Shown here piece after piece: positions 15,003 to 25,092 of a DNA stretch of 57,515 bases. Location: assembly GCA_012735575.1 (NCBI GenBank), contig JAAYGY010000056.1:93360-150874 (forward strand), written 5' to 3'. The stretch is from Clostridiales bacterium. GTDB taxonomy: Bacteria; Bacillota; Clostridia; Caldicoprobacterales; UBA3941. The position numbers and the translations under genes were made by a program. The notes beneath the pieces are model-generated. The model did no database searches. It saw only the letters and a list, made by a program, of their open reading frames with translations, and was not told where the DNA came from. Position 1 is the first letter of the stretch. The number at the start of each line of letters is the position of its first letter.

Positions 15003-15656
15003 TTATTCATTATTGTCTTGGCCTTGTGATTCCTCTAAATTTTCATCTTCATTTTTATCAGACTTTGTTGTCGTATATTCTTCAACTATATTGCCTGGTT
15101 CTAAATCTATTCTGCTATTCTTTACTGCACTGAGAACTATTTCTTCTGTATCATCTAATATGCTTAATTCCTCGGATATCTCTATATCGGCGACCCGTAT
15201 AGCATCTCCCTGTGCTAATCCCTGAACTAATACATTAATATGGGATGGGATATGTTGAGGAAGACCTTCTACTTCAATTGAATCCTTTTGACGTTGTAAG
15301 GCAATACCTCTTTTCTCAATATCATAAGTTCCTTCTAATCTTATTGGTACCTTTGCCTTTATTTTTTGATTTCTGTTTATGACCTGAGCATCTATATGTA
15401 CTATTTCTTTTGTCACTGGATCTCTCTGTATTTCTTGTAACCTTACCGGTTTTACCTCATTTTCCATAGCAATTTCAAAGAACACATTTTGACCAGCTTC
15501 TCTTAGCAATCTTTTTAGACTTTTGCTCTCTATCATTATAGGAGTAGATTGGTCTTCCTGACCGTACATAACTCCGGGAACAAATCCCTGTCTTCTTAGA
15601 CGATTGGCACTCTTATCTGGAGTCCTTATATTAGCAGTAATGATTTTATCACTCAC
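15003..15656 (-). CDS. ctc: Ribosomal protein L25 / general stress protein Ctc
   Basis: The protein binds 5S rRNA in the large subunit. The N-terminal L25 domain (about 1-92) and the C-terminal TL5/Ctc beta-domain (about 95-185, with EVEGLPQHIPSHINVLVQGLAQGDAIRVAD) make the long Ctc form; an acidic tail follows (217 residues in total). GTG at 15656 is preceded by GAGGTG. In Bacillus ctc belongs to the general stress regulon; no sigma-B-type promoter was identified here. Confidence 0.92.
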   Translation of the reverse strand: MSDKIITANIRTPDKSANRLRRQGFVPGVMYGQEDQSTPIMIESKSLKRLLREAGQNVFFEIAMENEVKPVRLQEIQRDPVTKEIVHIDAQVINRNQKIKAKVPIRLEGTYDIEKRGIALQRQKDSIEVEGLPQHIPSHINVLVQGLAQGDAIRVADIEISEELSILDDTEEIVLSAVKNSRIDLEPGNIVEEYTTTKSDKNEDENLEESQGQDNNE

Positions 15657-15740
15657 TTATTTTACACCTCTTTCATATTTTGCCATTATTATCTCCCATA
15701 TAAGTTATTTTTATTAAAGATTTCCCAAAAACACAAAAAA

Positions 15741-15759
15741 GCAATGGGTTTCCCATTGC
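15741..15759. terminator. Terminator after the probable coat protein gene
   Basis: GCAATGGG (15741-15748) pairs with CCCATTGC (15752-15759), flanked by an A run on the left and a T run on the right, so it can work in both directions. It lies between the gene ending at 15810 and the ctc start. Confidence 0.82.
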
Positions 15760-15809
15760 TTTTTCTATCACTTGGTTATTTACCTATAACCTACTAGTAT
15801 AATTAATTA

Positions 15810-16232
15810 TTAAAAACGCCTTCTTCTCCTTCTAAATAGCTCAGATATTAAAATAATAGCTATCAGATCCCGTAGAATAGGGCGCCTAAAAGCAAATTGT
15901 TGTGCCCCTACTTCCTGGTACACAGGAACTATAGATCCTGCATATTGTTCCAGCTCAGGCATTTCTCGTACACACATGTCATAGCACTCATCTACCATAC
16001 TCTCTATCTGTTCCCTGGTAGGATAGAGGATACATGGATTATCCATAAGATCACATACTCTACGTACATAAGGATACAGTTTGTAATATATATCTGGATA
16101 CATCATTGGACAAACCATGCCATCATCTATGTCATAGTCAATACAAGGATATGCCCAGCAATACCGTCTATGATATTCCATAGGATATCTGCACTCGGGC
16201 ATGGGATGCCAATGAAGATTGTTATAATACAT
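15810..16232 (-). CDS. Tyr/Met/Cys/Pro-rich probable spore coat protein
   Basis: The product (140 residues from ATG 16232, seven bases after GGGGAGG) is rich in Tyr, Met, Cys and Pro, with patterns such as HWHPMPECRYPMEYHRRYCW and MVCPMMYPDIYYKLYPYV. It has an acidic middle helix and ends in a hydrophobic stretch followed by RRRRRR. Such composition is typical of spore coat and crust proteins, but no named family is recognised. A sigma-K-like promoter (16274-16301) lies just upstream, which fits late mother-cell expression. Function is inferred from composition and promoter. Confidence 0.62.
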   Translation of the reverse strand: MYYNNLHWHPMPECRYPMEYHRRYCWAYPCIDYDIDDGMVCPMMYPDIYYKLYPYVRRVCDLMDNPCILYPTREQIESMVDECYDMCVREMPELEQYAGSIVPVYQEVGAQQFAFRRPILRDLIAIILISELFRRRRRRF

Positions 16233-16273
16233 TTTCATACCTCCCCATATATAAATCATTATATCTCTATGAT

Positions 16274-16301
16274 TATTCTATGAGGAAGATTATGAATATG
16301 T
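16274..16301 (-). promoter_or_regulatory. Sigma-K-like promoter of the probable coat gene
   Basis: On the minus strand AC (16300-16301), 17 bases and CATAGAATA (16274-16282) match the sigma-K pattern AC-N17-CATANNNTA. It lies about 40 bases before the start codon. The pattern is short, so chance occurrence cannot be excluded. Confidence 0.4.
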
Positions 16302-18053
16302 TCATGCAGCATTTTGTATAATTTGATCTAGCTGTGCTTCATCTAAAGTTTCTTCATCCAGCAATCTTTCAGCTATAGCTACTAATAAAGTTTTCTTTTT
16401 TACAAGCAAATCCTTTACATTGGCATATAAATCATCCAAGCTCCTTTTTGCTTCATCTATAAAATTATCCTGTACTTGCTTTATACCGTTTCTATAAAGA
16501 ACATCATAATTGAGAAGTCCTGAACTATCCGTCATTCCAAACCTTCTAACCATATCTATCAAAACTTCTGTAGCCTTCTCCAAATCATTGGAAGCACCTG
16601 TAGTGATATTCTCTTTGCCAAATATGATTTCCTCTGCACATCTTCCAGCCAGCATAATCTTTATGTTATTTTCCATGTCCTTCTTCTTATAGTACATTCT
16701 GTTTGGCGGAATATTCATACTAAATCCTCCAGCACCTTTTGTACTTGGTATAATGGTCACTTTAGATACTCTATTCTCTGGTGCTATTAGCTTAGTGATA
16801 AGTGCATGTCCTGACTCGTGATAGGCTGTAATCATTCTATCCATATGGGATATTGCACTTCGATCCTTTTTCTCGTAGCCGGCAATAACGGTATAGAAAG
16901 CTCTATCTATATCATGCTGGTCTATCATGCCATTACCTTTTTTAGCGGCAAGAATTGCAGCTTCATTCATTAAATTTTCCAACTGTGCCCCGCTAAAATA
17001 TACTGTCTGATGAGCTAATTTTTCTAAATCTACATCTTCATGTATGGGCTTATTCTTACTATGAAGCTCAAGTATCTTAAGTCTAGCCTTAACATCAGGT
17101 AAACCTATCTCTATATGACGATCAAATCTACCAGGTCTTAGCAAGGCTTCATCAAGGGTATCCAGACGGTTTGTAGCTGCTACTACAACGATTCCCTGAT
17201 TTTCATTGAATCCTGACATCTCTGCTAATAGTGCATTCAAGGTCTGATCCCTTTCATCATTGCCTCCCCCGTCTAAACCTCCATCTCTTTTTTTACCTAA
17301 AGCATCAATTTCATCTATAAATATTACACATTTTTCTGATTGTCTTGCTCTTTTAAATAATTCTCTAATTCTTGCTGCGCCCACTCCCACATAAACTTGG
17401 ACAAAATCTGAACCCGAAACTGCATAAAAGGGAACTCCTGCTTCCCCAGCAATAGCCTTTGCCAGCAAAGTTTTCCCTGTTCCTGGCGGTCCATATAATA
17501 TGACACCTCTAGGCATTCTAGCACCGTATTTGGAATATTTTTCGGGATTATTAATAAAATCGATTAACTCTTCAACACTCTGAACAGCTTCTTGATTTCC
17601 AGCAATATCTGAAAAATTAACTTTTACCCCTTCTTCAGGTTTTAAGTTCATACCCACTTTAGACTTTTTGCTTTGGGCTTGAGGAGATTTTTTTAATGCT
17701 ATAAAAAATATTATAATTGTGGCTCCAATCAAGATGACATAGCTGATTGCCTGATTTAGCATTTCTTGGTCTTTCATTTCATCTACAATAATATCAGCTT
17801 TTAAAAGCTCCTCTTTGAGACCTTCTTTTCTTGGGTTGTCGGTTACAAATCTTGTATCATCCTTCAGTATTCCTTCTATTGTTTCGCCCTGGTTTAAAAA
17901 AACCTTTTCAACATGATTTTGCTGTACCTCATGTAGAAACTGGTTATATGAAATTCTTTCTGGTTTCGGTTTCTTATATTGCCAAAATCCATATGAAAAA
18001 AGGAGAAGTACTACTATTACTGATACAATTACTATTTTATGTTTCCTATTCAT
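16302..18053 (-). CDS. FtsH-family ATP-dependent zinc metalloprotease
   Basis: This membrane-anchored AAA protease degrades membrane and regulatory proteins. In order: a membrane segment near the N-terminus (about 6-23), a short external FtsH_ext domain, a second membrane segment near 107-125, Walker A GPPGTGKT, Walker B VIFIDEID, the AAA second-region-of-homology arginines, and the M41 protease site HESGH. At 583 residues it is shorter than housekeeping FtsH (about 640), mainly at the C-terminus. The ATG at 18053 with AGGAGG nine bases upstream is chosen; the ORF is open for 45 more codons upstream without a good site. The gene is divergent from the PBP at 18281. It may be a specialised sporulation paralogue or the main FtsH; the window cannot decide. 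Confidence 0.88.
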   Translation of the reverse strand: MNRKHKIVIVSVIVVLLLFSYGFWQYKKPKPERISYNQFLHEVQQNHVEKVFLNQGETIEGILKDDTRFVTDNPRKEGLKEELLKADIIVDEMKDQEMLNQAISYVILIGATIIIFFIALKKSPQAQSKKSKVGMNLKPEEGVKVNFSDIAGNQEAVQSVEELIDFINNPEKYSKYGARMPRGVILYGPPGTGKTLLAKAIAGEAGVPFYAVSGSDFVQVYVGVGAARIRELFKRARQSEKCVIFIDEIDALGKKRDGGLDGGGNDERDQTLNALLAEMSGFNENQGIVVVAATNRLDTLDEALLRPGRFDRHIEIGLPDVKARLKILELHSKNKPIHEDVDLEKLAHQTVYFSGAQLENLMNEAAILAAKKGNGMIDQHDIDRAFYTVIAGYEKKDRSAISHMDRMITAYHESGHALITKLIAPENRVSKVTIIPSTKGAGGFSMNIPPNRMYYKKKDMENNIKIMLAGRCAEEIIFGKENITTGASNDLEKATEVLIDMVRRFGMTDSSGLLNYDVLYRNGIKQVQDNFIDEAKRSLDDLYANVKDLLVKKKTLLVAIAERLLDEETLDEAQLDQIIQNAA

Positions 18054-18280
18054 ATATTTTCTCCTCCTATCTATTCTATATAATACTCTACCTAAATCAA
18101 CAGAAAAATCAGTTTTTGGTTTACATAATGTCACTAATTTATTATATAGTATATACTTCAACTTGTCCATGGAATTGTGTGGTAGCACCTTTATTCCATG
18201 TTATGGTTTATAGATATAGATAATGGGAATAATAACTATAAAAATACAGAAAAAACTAACTATAAGTTAGGGGGAAAAGT

Positions 18281-20812
18281 ATGGAACGAAGAGATCCTTT
18301 ACCTACTAGGCAAGGGAAAAGAATTAATAATAATCTCAATAAAAGGAAGAAAATAACTAGGATAATTCTGGCCATACCTCTTATTGGAATAGCAATATTG
18401 CTTACAATAACTGCCTATATTCTTGGTACAACTGTAAGCACCTGGAAAGAGCTAGACATTGATAAACTAGAAAACATTCAACAATCTTCTTTTATCTATG
18501 ACTTTAAAGATGAGAAAGTAATTAATATCCATGGAGTAGAAAATCGGATAAAAGTGCCCCTTTCCGATATACCCAAGCATGTTCAGGATGCATTTATTGC
18601 TACTGAAGACATCCGTTTTTATAAACATCCTGGATTTGATATTAAACGACTCGCTTCATCCCTGTGGCAGAATATCAAAGCAAGGGCATATGTCCAAGGG
18701 GGCGGCACTATAACCCAGCAGGTAGTCCGAAATGCCTTTCTGTCACAAAAAAAAGTTATGAGCAGAAAAATACAGGAAATCTATTTGGCTTATCAATTGG
18801 AAAAAAAGTATACTAAGGAACAGATTCTTGAAACTTATCTCAATCTAATATATTTTGGCAAAGGAACCTATGGAGTTGAAGCAGCATCTAATAGATATTT
18901 CGGAAAATCAATAAAAGAAGTTAGTGTAGCTGAAGGAGCCATGCTAGCGGGTATAATAAAAAACCCGGGACGTTATTCTCCCTTAATAGACATGGAAAGC
19001 TCTATGAAAAGAAAGGATCTGGTAATAGATCTAATGGTCAAGAACGGCTATTTGTCTCAAGAAGAAGGAGAAAAAGCTAAAAAAGAATCAATAGAATTAG
19101 TTGAAACACCACCTGATAATTTAGTACATAGTTTCTTTATAGATATGGTATTGGAAGAAGCGTCAAATATTTTAAATGTTAAGGAAGAGACTTTATTTAC
19201 CAATGGATACAAGATATATACTACTCTAGATAAAGATTTGCAAGAGTTCTGTGAGAATATTTTTCACAATACTGACTTTTTCCCAAAAAGCCCAGTAACT
19301 GGAGAATCCTGTCAAGGTGCATTAGTAGTACTAAACAGTAAAACAGGAGAAGTACGAGCTCTATTAGGTGGAAGGGAAGATGATAAACCCATAAGAAAGG
19401 CCTTTAATAGGGCAACTCAATCTAGACGACAGCCTGGCTCTGTAATAAAACCACTGGTAGTGTACGCCCCGGCCATAGAAAGTTTTGGTTATAATCCTAC
19501 AACCTTTGTAGAAGATGCCCCTTTTACTATAGATAACTATTCTCCTTCAAACTATGGAGGTAAATTCCGGGGTTGGGTAACCCTTCGTGAAGCAGTAGCT
19601 GCATCTATTAATATACCTGCTGTAAAGGTTCTTCATGATATAGGTATAGATAACGGAGTATCCTTTGCTAAAAAGTTAGGCATACCCTTTGCTGATGAAG
19701 ATAATAGCCTTTCCATAGCCTTAGGCGGCTTTCATTACGGAATAAGCCCTATAGAACTTGCAAGAGCCTATGCAGTTTTAGCTGATGGGGGAAAATATAA
19801 AGATTATACATCTATTCGTCGTATTGAAGATCCTAATGGTGTGATAATATACGAATTTAATCCTCAGAAAGCACAATATATATCGGAGGAATCGGCTTTT
19901 ATTATGAATAACATATTAAAATCCACCGTTGAATGGGAAGGAGGAACAGCCAAAAGGTTAAAATCCTTAGGTATTCCCCTAGCTGCCAAAACCGGGACGG
20001 TACAGCTTCCTAACACCAAAGAATTCAAAGGGATTAGTGGAACTAAAGATGCATGGATAGCAGTTTATAATCCTGAATATGTTTTAACCATATGGCTTGG
20101 TTTTGATGAGACTAATTCCAAAAACTATCTTCCATCAAATGCGGTAGGTGGAAGCTATCCAGCTGAAATAGCAAAAGAGGTTATGGGATATCTCTATGCT
20201 AATCGCCCTTCTCCTGATTTTGAAAAGCCTGTTAATGTACTGGAAGTAGAACTAGATGGGAAAGCATTGAATGAACGTCACCTAACCTTGCTAGCATCTC
20301 CTCTTACACCCAAGGATCAAGTAGTATTAGAATACTTTAAACGAAATAATGCGCCTCGCCAAAAGACTGATTATTGGGTTATTCCAGATACTCCAAAGGA
20401 TTTTGAGATAAGTTTATCCGAAGATGGATTGCCTACTATCTCCTTTGTTCCACCCCAATATTTTGCAGTATATAGTATATATAAATCAACAGACAATGGA
20501 CAAGCTATCCCAATCCATCATACCCAAGCGGGAAACCAGGGCAAAATCCAATGGACAGATGCATTAGCATACCCAGGTGGAACCTACAGCTATTTCGCTG
20601 TTGCTAGTCATCCGGAAATTATTATAGATGGAGAGCCTGTACAGAGTTCTCCTACTCCTACTATAACTGTAACTATTCCTGGTAAACCCCAAACCACATC
20701 TGAAAATGAGGATTCATTTAGTCAAGAAAGTCAATCCCAACAGGATGACAATCAGGAGCATCAAGAAAAACAAGTAGACGATGACAACAAGATATCAATC
20801 CAGATCCCTTAA
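18281..20812 (+). CDS. Class A penicillin-binding protein, second paralogue
   Basis: This is a bifunctional glycosyltransferase and transpeptidase. A short basic tail and one membrane segment (about 28-50) are followed by the glycosyltransferase domain (ATEDIRFYKHPGFD near 105-118, GGGTITQQVVRN near 140-151), then the transpeptidase domain with SRRQPGSVIKP near 381-391 and KTGT near 570. A fibronectin-type-III-like domain (about 700-800) and a Ser/Gln/Asp-rich tail end the 843-residue protein. It lacks the multi-cysteine region of the PBP at 6532-9501. The last 18 bases overlap the end of the convergent TPR gene. A short inverted repeat (CTAAC..GTTAG) lies just ahead of its GGGGG ribosome-binding site. 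Confidence 0.94.
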   Translation: MERRDPLPTRQGKRINNNLNKRKKITRIILAIPLIGIAILLTITAYILGTTVSTWKELDIDKLENIQQSSFIYDFKDEKVINIHGVENRIKVPLSDIPKHVQDAFIATEDIRFYKHPGFDIKRLASSLWQNIKARAYVQGGGTITQQVVRNAFLSQKKVMSRKIQEIYLAYQLEKKYTKEQILETYLNLIYFGKGTYGVEAASNRYFGKSIKEVSVAEGAMLAGIIKNPGRYSPLIDMESSMKRKDLVIDLMVKNGYLSQEEGEKAKKESIELVETPPDNLVHSFFIDMVLEEASNILNVKEETLFTNGYKIYTTLDKDLQEFCENIFHNTDFFPKSPVTGESCQGALVVLNSKTGEVRALLGGREDDKPIRKAFNRATQSRRQPGSVIKPLVVYAPAIESFGYNPTTFVEDAPFTIDNYSPSNYGGKFRGWVTLREAVAASINIPAVKVLHDIGIDNGVSFAKKLGIPFADEDNSLSIALGGFHYGISPIELARAYAVLADGGKYKDYTSIRRIEDPNGVIIYEFNPQKAQYISEESAFIMNNILKSTVEWEGGTAKRLKSLGIPLAAKTGTVQLPNTKEFKGISGTKDAWIAVYNPEYVLTIWLGFDETNSKNYLPSNAVGGSYPAEIAKEVMGYLYANRPSPDFEKPVNVLEVELDGKALNERHLTLLASPLTPKDQVVLEYFKRNNAPRQKTDYWVIPDTPKDFEISLSEDGLPTISFVPPQYFAVYSIYKSTDNGQAIPIHHTQAGNQGKIQWTDALAYPGGTYSYFAVASHPEIIIDGEPVQSSPTPTITVTIPGKPQTTSENEDSFSQESQSQQDDNQEHQEKQVDDDNKISIQIP

Positions 20813-21481
20813 AGCTTTTTCAATATCTTCACGAGTTACTGCACTTAAGGGAGTAAGATTGCTGGTCAGAGCCTTTTCAAGTTTCTCTCTGGCTAGCGCT
20901 TTATTCCCTTCCTTCGAATAAATGAGTCCTAGGTAGTATAGGGTAACGGCCTGATCATCTTTTTTCTCTTCAGCCTTTTCGAAAAATTCTTTGGCCTTAT
21001 CTATATTACCCATCTTATAATATATCTGTCCTAAATTATCTAGTATAACTGGATCTTCATCATCATAATCTAGAGCCTCCAGGTTATATTCCAGGGCTCT
21101 TTCAAGATCACCTTTTTGAATAAGTAGATAGCCTAATGTACCATATACCTTTCCACTGCGATGCTTTCTATGAACCTCTTCCAACATCTCAACTGCTATA
21201 TCCATATCACCTAATTTCCAATAAGCCAAACTAATATTAATCTTTGCCATGGTTTTAAACTCTTCTTTAACAGGTAAATCTACTAAGACCATACTAAAAA
21301 GATCTTTGGCCTTTTCATACTGGCCTTCCCGAAGCATAAGTACACCATAGGATAACAAATAATTAGGCTTTTTACCCCCTTGCTGAAAAAACTTTTCATA
21401 TAATTCCTTAGCTTTTTCAAAATTTCCCCTGCTGTGATTGTAATAGCCTAAAAAGCCATATATATTCGCTACTATAGACAT
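20795..21481 (-). CDS. Tetratricopeptide-repeat protein
   Basis: The protein consists of about six TPR helix-turn-helix units (for example PVILDNLGQIYYKMGNIDKAKEFFEKA and AVTLYYLGLIYSKEGNKALAREKLEKAL) with no enzyme domain. ATG at 21481 follows AAAGG; an ATG three codons upstream overlaps the site. It begins a few bases after mrfB stops and is probably co-transcribed with mrfA-mrfB. TPR proteins act as scaffolds; here it could serve the repair pair, but that is only inferred from position. Confidence 0.82.
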   Translation of the reverse strand: MSIVANIYGFLGYYNHSRGNFEKAKELYEKFFQQGGKKPNYLLSYGVLMLREGQYEKAKDLFSMVLVDLPVKEEFKTMAKINISLAYWKLGDMDIAVEMLEEVHRKHRSGKVYGTLGYLLIQKGDLERALEYNLEALDYDDEDPVILDNLGQIYYKMGNIDKAKEFFEKAEEKKDDQAVTLYYLGLIYSKEGNKALAREKLEKALTSNLTPLSAVTREDIEKALRDLD

Positions 21482-21486
21482 ATATA

Positions 21487-22749
21487 TCATCCTTTCTTTT
21501 TTCTAATCAATCTGTTCCTTCTATGATATATAGCATCAATATCATAAATACCATAGCCTGGTTCCCGGTTCATGCCTATATTCTTTAATAATTTAATCGC
21601 CCTATCTGTATACATTAGGGCTTTATCATAATTTTTTTCATGATGCTCATAATATTTTGCCATTTCTATCAAAGGAAAAATTCTAAGGTTGCCTTCCCTA
21701 TCTATGATGGATTGCCATATTTCTATGGCCTGTTTCCACTTCCTACTCCTTTTATAAAGAATGGCTAATCTGTTTTTGGCATCCAATATAATGTTTTGGT
21801 CTTCACCTTTTTCTATACACTTTGAATAGCAATATATCGCCCTTTCATCGTCACCTTGATTTTCCCACGACTTTGCTAAGCCTAACCATTCATAACAGTT
21901 AAGACCCACCTGGTCTGGACTTTGATATATTTGAGACAGTCTAATAAACAGGGCTACCATGGCTAAAATATCCTTTGTGTTATGATCCAAAACCTTACCT
22001 ATAAGGGTCTCATCCCTATCCTGTAAATATTGGTAATATATATTTGGTATTTCCCGTCCAGGTATATCGTCCTCGCGATAATATTGTAATATTTTTTCTT
22101 CCAAAGAAGTTAAGCTACAGCTGTCCAGCATAGAGGACCAAATCCGTCTAGAGGGATGTAGTAAATCAATATGAAGATTATTATTCTTAGCAGTACTTAT
22201 ATATGATGATATCCTATTAAAAACCATCCTGTTTTCTAGAAGAGGATAATCATAGGATTTACCGTTAAAACTAACTAAAGCTTTTCTATGACCAATTGCC
22301 TTGGCAACCTCATTCAACATGCTAAGTTCCTCATCAAAATCTCGCATTACATGTTGCTCTACAACAAAATTATTTTCCTCAAAATAACCTAATCCTATTA
22401 AGAAAGCCAAAGTACCTACACCAAGGGATAGGCCAGTAGTTTCAGTATCTAGAAAAATTAGGTCATGGATACTAAAGCTAGCCAGTGTTTCATCTAATCT
22501 AGCCCATTGAGATACTATGGAAGGATTAACATCTCTAATTTTCTTAAAAGTTACAATACCATAGGAATCATCTATGGGGTATATACTTTTTTTACAAACA
22601 TGATGACCCCATTGGCTACTTATGATATGGCCGCCTAAGTTACCTCTATTATATGAACAGTCACTCTTATTGTCACTGTTTTCAGTTTTAGGTTTGGAAT
22701 GGCAATTGGTAGAAATTGCTTTTAGCTTTTCTCTGAGATTGGGTATCAC
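21487..22749 (-). CDS. mrfB: DEDD exonuclease MrfB (YprB) with TPR tail
   Basis: The N-terminal half is an RNase H-fold exonuclease: LIFLDTETTGL carries the first Asp/Glu pair (about 97-107), SFNGKSYDYPLLENR follows near 160, and the final HNTKDILAM holds the last acidic residue. The C-terminal part (about 280-400) has TPR-like helices. This is the YprB family, shown in Bacillus subtilis to act with the helicase MrfA in repair of mitomycin-C damage. GTG at 22749 with GGGAGG seven bases upstream makes a 62-base overlap with mrfA, which indicates strong coupling. Confidence 0.87.
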   Translation of the reverse strand: MIPNLREKLKAISTNCHSKPKTENSDNKSDCSYNRGNLGGHIISSQWGHHVCKKSIYPIDDSYGIVTFKKIRDVNPSIVSQWARLDETLASFSIHDLIFLDTETTGLSLGVGTLAFLIGLGYFEENNFVVEQHVMRDFDEELSMLNEVAKAIGHRKALVSFNGKSYDYPLLENRMVFNRISSYISTAKNNNLHIDLLHPSRRIWSSMLDSCSLTSLEEKILQYYREDDIPGREIPNIYYQYLQDRDETLIGKVLDHNTKDILAMVALFIRLSQIYQSPDQVGLNCYEWLGLAKSWENQGDDERAIYCYSKCIEKGEDQNIILDAKNRLAILYKRSRKWKQAIEIWQSIIDREGNLRIFPLIEMAKYYEHHEKNYDKALMYTDRAIKLLKNIGMNREPGYGIYDIDAIYHRRNRLIRKKKG

Positions 22750-25009
22750 CGAGTATCCCTCCCAATATCTTAAGGGCTATATTTTTACTGTTGCCTTCTT
22801 CTCTAACAGATGGCCCTATACAAGAAGGACATCCTTCTGTGCAGGAACAATTTTCGATTATTTCCCGACACCTATCAAAGACTTCCCTATAGATTTCATA
22901 TATTTTATTGCTAAACCCAACCCCACCAGGATGACTGTCATATATGTAGATAGTCGGTTTACGGGTAAAGGGAGAGCGAGTATGATAAACCACATTTATA
23001 TCTCGAATATCACACATTAAAAAAATAGGACAAATATGACCTAGAACATGCGCAATTCCCATTAGGCCATTTTGCAGATCATCCTGGCCAAATTGATCAG
23101 TTATAGTCTCTGGAATACTAAACCAGCAGGCAGTTGTATGGGTTTCCATCTCAGGAAGGTGTACCCTGCCCCATCCCAAATTTTCATGGGTGTGGAACTT
23201 AATTTTTTTAAACATAGTAACCATAGCAGTGACCATGACTTCGCCATAGGCTCTGATTAGTGTATTAACCTCCTGCTGTTCCTCAAATACATCTAGTACT
23301 TTCAGGTCCACTGCCAGATTTGCATCAGTATAGTAATCCACATCTACCCTTCTAACATAGGCCTTCTTTTCTTCGAAATCCAATTTTTCAACCTGATATT
23401 GACTACCTTCGTGAATATATATGGCCTCTTCATGAAGGAGCATAGGTGCACTGAAACTATCTGTTTCTCCAATAACTCTTGGTTCAGGCCTAGTTATATC
23501 TATGATTATGAAATTTTCATCGGATGCACTTCTAAGACTAATGCTGTTGGCAGGAAAATTATCTGTCATCCAATGCCAACGGTTTCCTACATGTCTTAGT
23601 ACTTTTTGTTCTTCCAGAAAGGCTAAGATCTCCTCCAGAGTTTCCACACCAAATTCTTCACCCTCTTCAAAAGGAAGCTCAAAAGCCGCACATTTTATAT
23701 GGCTAAGCAATATATAAAGATTATTAGGGTTTATTAACCCACTTTCCGGTGTGCTTTCCAAAAAGTACTCAGGATGCTGGATAATATACTGGTCCAAAGG
23801 GCTGCTACTAGCTACCAAAATAGCCATTGAAGTGCCACTACGTCTTCCTGCCCTACCAGCTTGTTGCCAAGTGCTAGCTATGCTACCCGGATATCCACAG
23901 ATTATAGAAGCTTCTAAAGAACCAATATCTATACCCAATTCTAAGGCGTTAGTGCTGACTACTCCCATAATATCACCAGATCTTAGTCCTTTTTCTATCT
24001 GCCTTCTTTCCGTAGGTAGATAGCCACCCCTGTAACCTCTTATCTCCTTGGAATTGCCCAGCTTGTCTTTGACCAGATTTTTTAAATAAGTAACCAATAC
24101 CTCCACCATCAACCTGCTTCGGGCGAATACAATAGATTGTATCCCATTACTTATAAGTTGGCCAGCTATTTGCCTTGTCTCTAAAAGAGAACTACGCCTA
24201 ATTCCCAATTCCTTGTTTACCAATGGAGGGTTATAGAATATTAGGTGTTTTTTACCAGTAGGTGCACCATTCTTATCTACTAACTCTACTGGCTCCTCTA
24301 TAATTTTCTCAGCCAGCTCCTGAGGATTTGCAATAGTAGCAGAACAACAAATAAATGTAGGATTGGATCCATAAAACCTACATATTCGTTTTAGTCTTCT
24401 TATAACATTTGCCATATGGCTACCAAACACACCTCTATAGGTGTGCATTTCATCTATAACTACATATTTTAGATTTTCAAACAATTTAACCCATTTAGTA
24501 TGGTGAGGCATAATACCAGAGTGAAGCATATCGGGATTGGTAACTACAATATGACCAGCCTGCCTAATGGCTTTTCGTGCAGTGACCGGGGTATCTCCAT
24601 CGTAGGTATAAGTCTTTATATCCCTTCCCATAAGGGTAATCATTTCGTGTAATTCACTGACTTGATCCTGAGAAAGTGCCTTGGTAGGGAAAAGGTATAG
24701 ACTCCTGGTATCCTGGTTATTAAAAATCTCATTTAACACTGGCAAATTATAACATAGGGTTTTACCAGATGCTGTAGGAGTAACTATTACTACATTCTTG
24801 CCCTGCCTAACTAAATTCAAAGTGAGGCCTTGATGAAGGTATAGCTTATCAATTCCCTTTTTATTTAATACCTGAACAATCTCCTTTTCTAACCAATTAG
24901 GAAAAGGCACAAAGATACCTTCTTTGGCCTCTATAGTTTTCCAATATGTTACATTGCTCATGAATTTTTTATCTTTCTTGATATAATCCGTCAGTTGCTC
25001 GATATTCAT
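22688..25009 (-). CDS. mrfA: DNA repair helicase MrfA (YprA)
   Basis: This is a superfamily-2 helicase. Motif I is TPTASGKTLCYNLP, motif II is VIDEMHTYRG (a DEMH variant), motif III is CCSATIANP and motif VI is QQAGRAGRRSG. The C-terminal domain contains the four-cysteine cluster CREIIENCSCTEGCPSC, characteristic of the MrfA/YprA family. In Bacillus subtilis it acts with the exonuclease MrfB in a UvrA-independent pathway for mitomycin-C lesions. The ATG at 25009 follows AGGGGTG; an ORF start five codons upstream lacks a site. The next gene overlaps its 3' end. Confidence 0.92.
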   Translation of the reverse strand: MNIEQLTDYIKKDKKFMSNVTYWKTIEAKEGIFVPFPNWLEKEIVQVLNKKGIDKLYLHQGLTLNLVRQGKNVVIVTPTASGKTLCYNLPVLNEIFNNQDTRSLYLFPTKALSQDQVSELHEMITLMGRDIKTYTYDGDTPVTARKAIRQAGHIVVTNPDMLHSGIMPHHTKWVKLFENLKYVVIDEMHTYRGVFGSHMANVIRRLKRICRFYGSNPTFICCSATIANPQELAEKIIEEPVELVDKNGAPTGKKHLIFYNPPLVNKELGIRRSSLLETRQIAGQLISNGIQSIVFARSRLMVEVLVTYLKNLVKDKLGNSKEIRGYRGGYLPTERRQIEKGLRSGDIMGVVSTNALELGIDIGSLEASIICGYPGSIASTWQQAGRAGRRSGTSMAILVASSSPLDQYIIQHPEYFLESTPESGLINPNNLYILLSHIKCAAFELPFEEGEEFGVETLEEILAFLEEQKVLRHVGNRWHWMTDNFPANSISLRSASDENFIIIDITRPEPRVIGETDSFSAPMLLHEEAIYIHEGSQYQVEKLDFEEKKAYVRRVDVDYYTDANLAVDLKVLDVFEEQQEVNTLIRAYGEVMVTAMVTMFKKIKFHTHENLGWGRVHLPEMETHTTACWFSIPETITDQFGQDDLQNGLMGIAHVLGHICPIFLMCDIRDINVVYHTRSPFTRKPTIYIYDSHPGGVGFSNKIYEIYREVFDRCREIIENCSCTEGCPSCIGPSVREEGNSKNIALKILGGILGDTQSQRKAKSNFYQLPFQT

Positions 25010-25092
25010 AAGGCACCCCTGCAAAAACTTTTATATCATTTATTATATCGATTTTCTACAATATTGTCCATGACATGAACAATTTTATGCCC

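Noticed and set aside
18178-18190. Short T-box-like or operator motif GTGGTAGCACC between the FtsH-like gene and the PBP
   Set aside because: It lacks the T-box core and specifier architecture and no amino-acid gene follows; it is a short chance palindrome.
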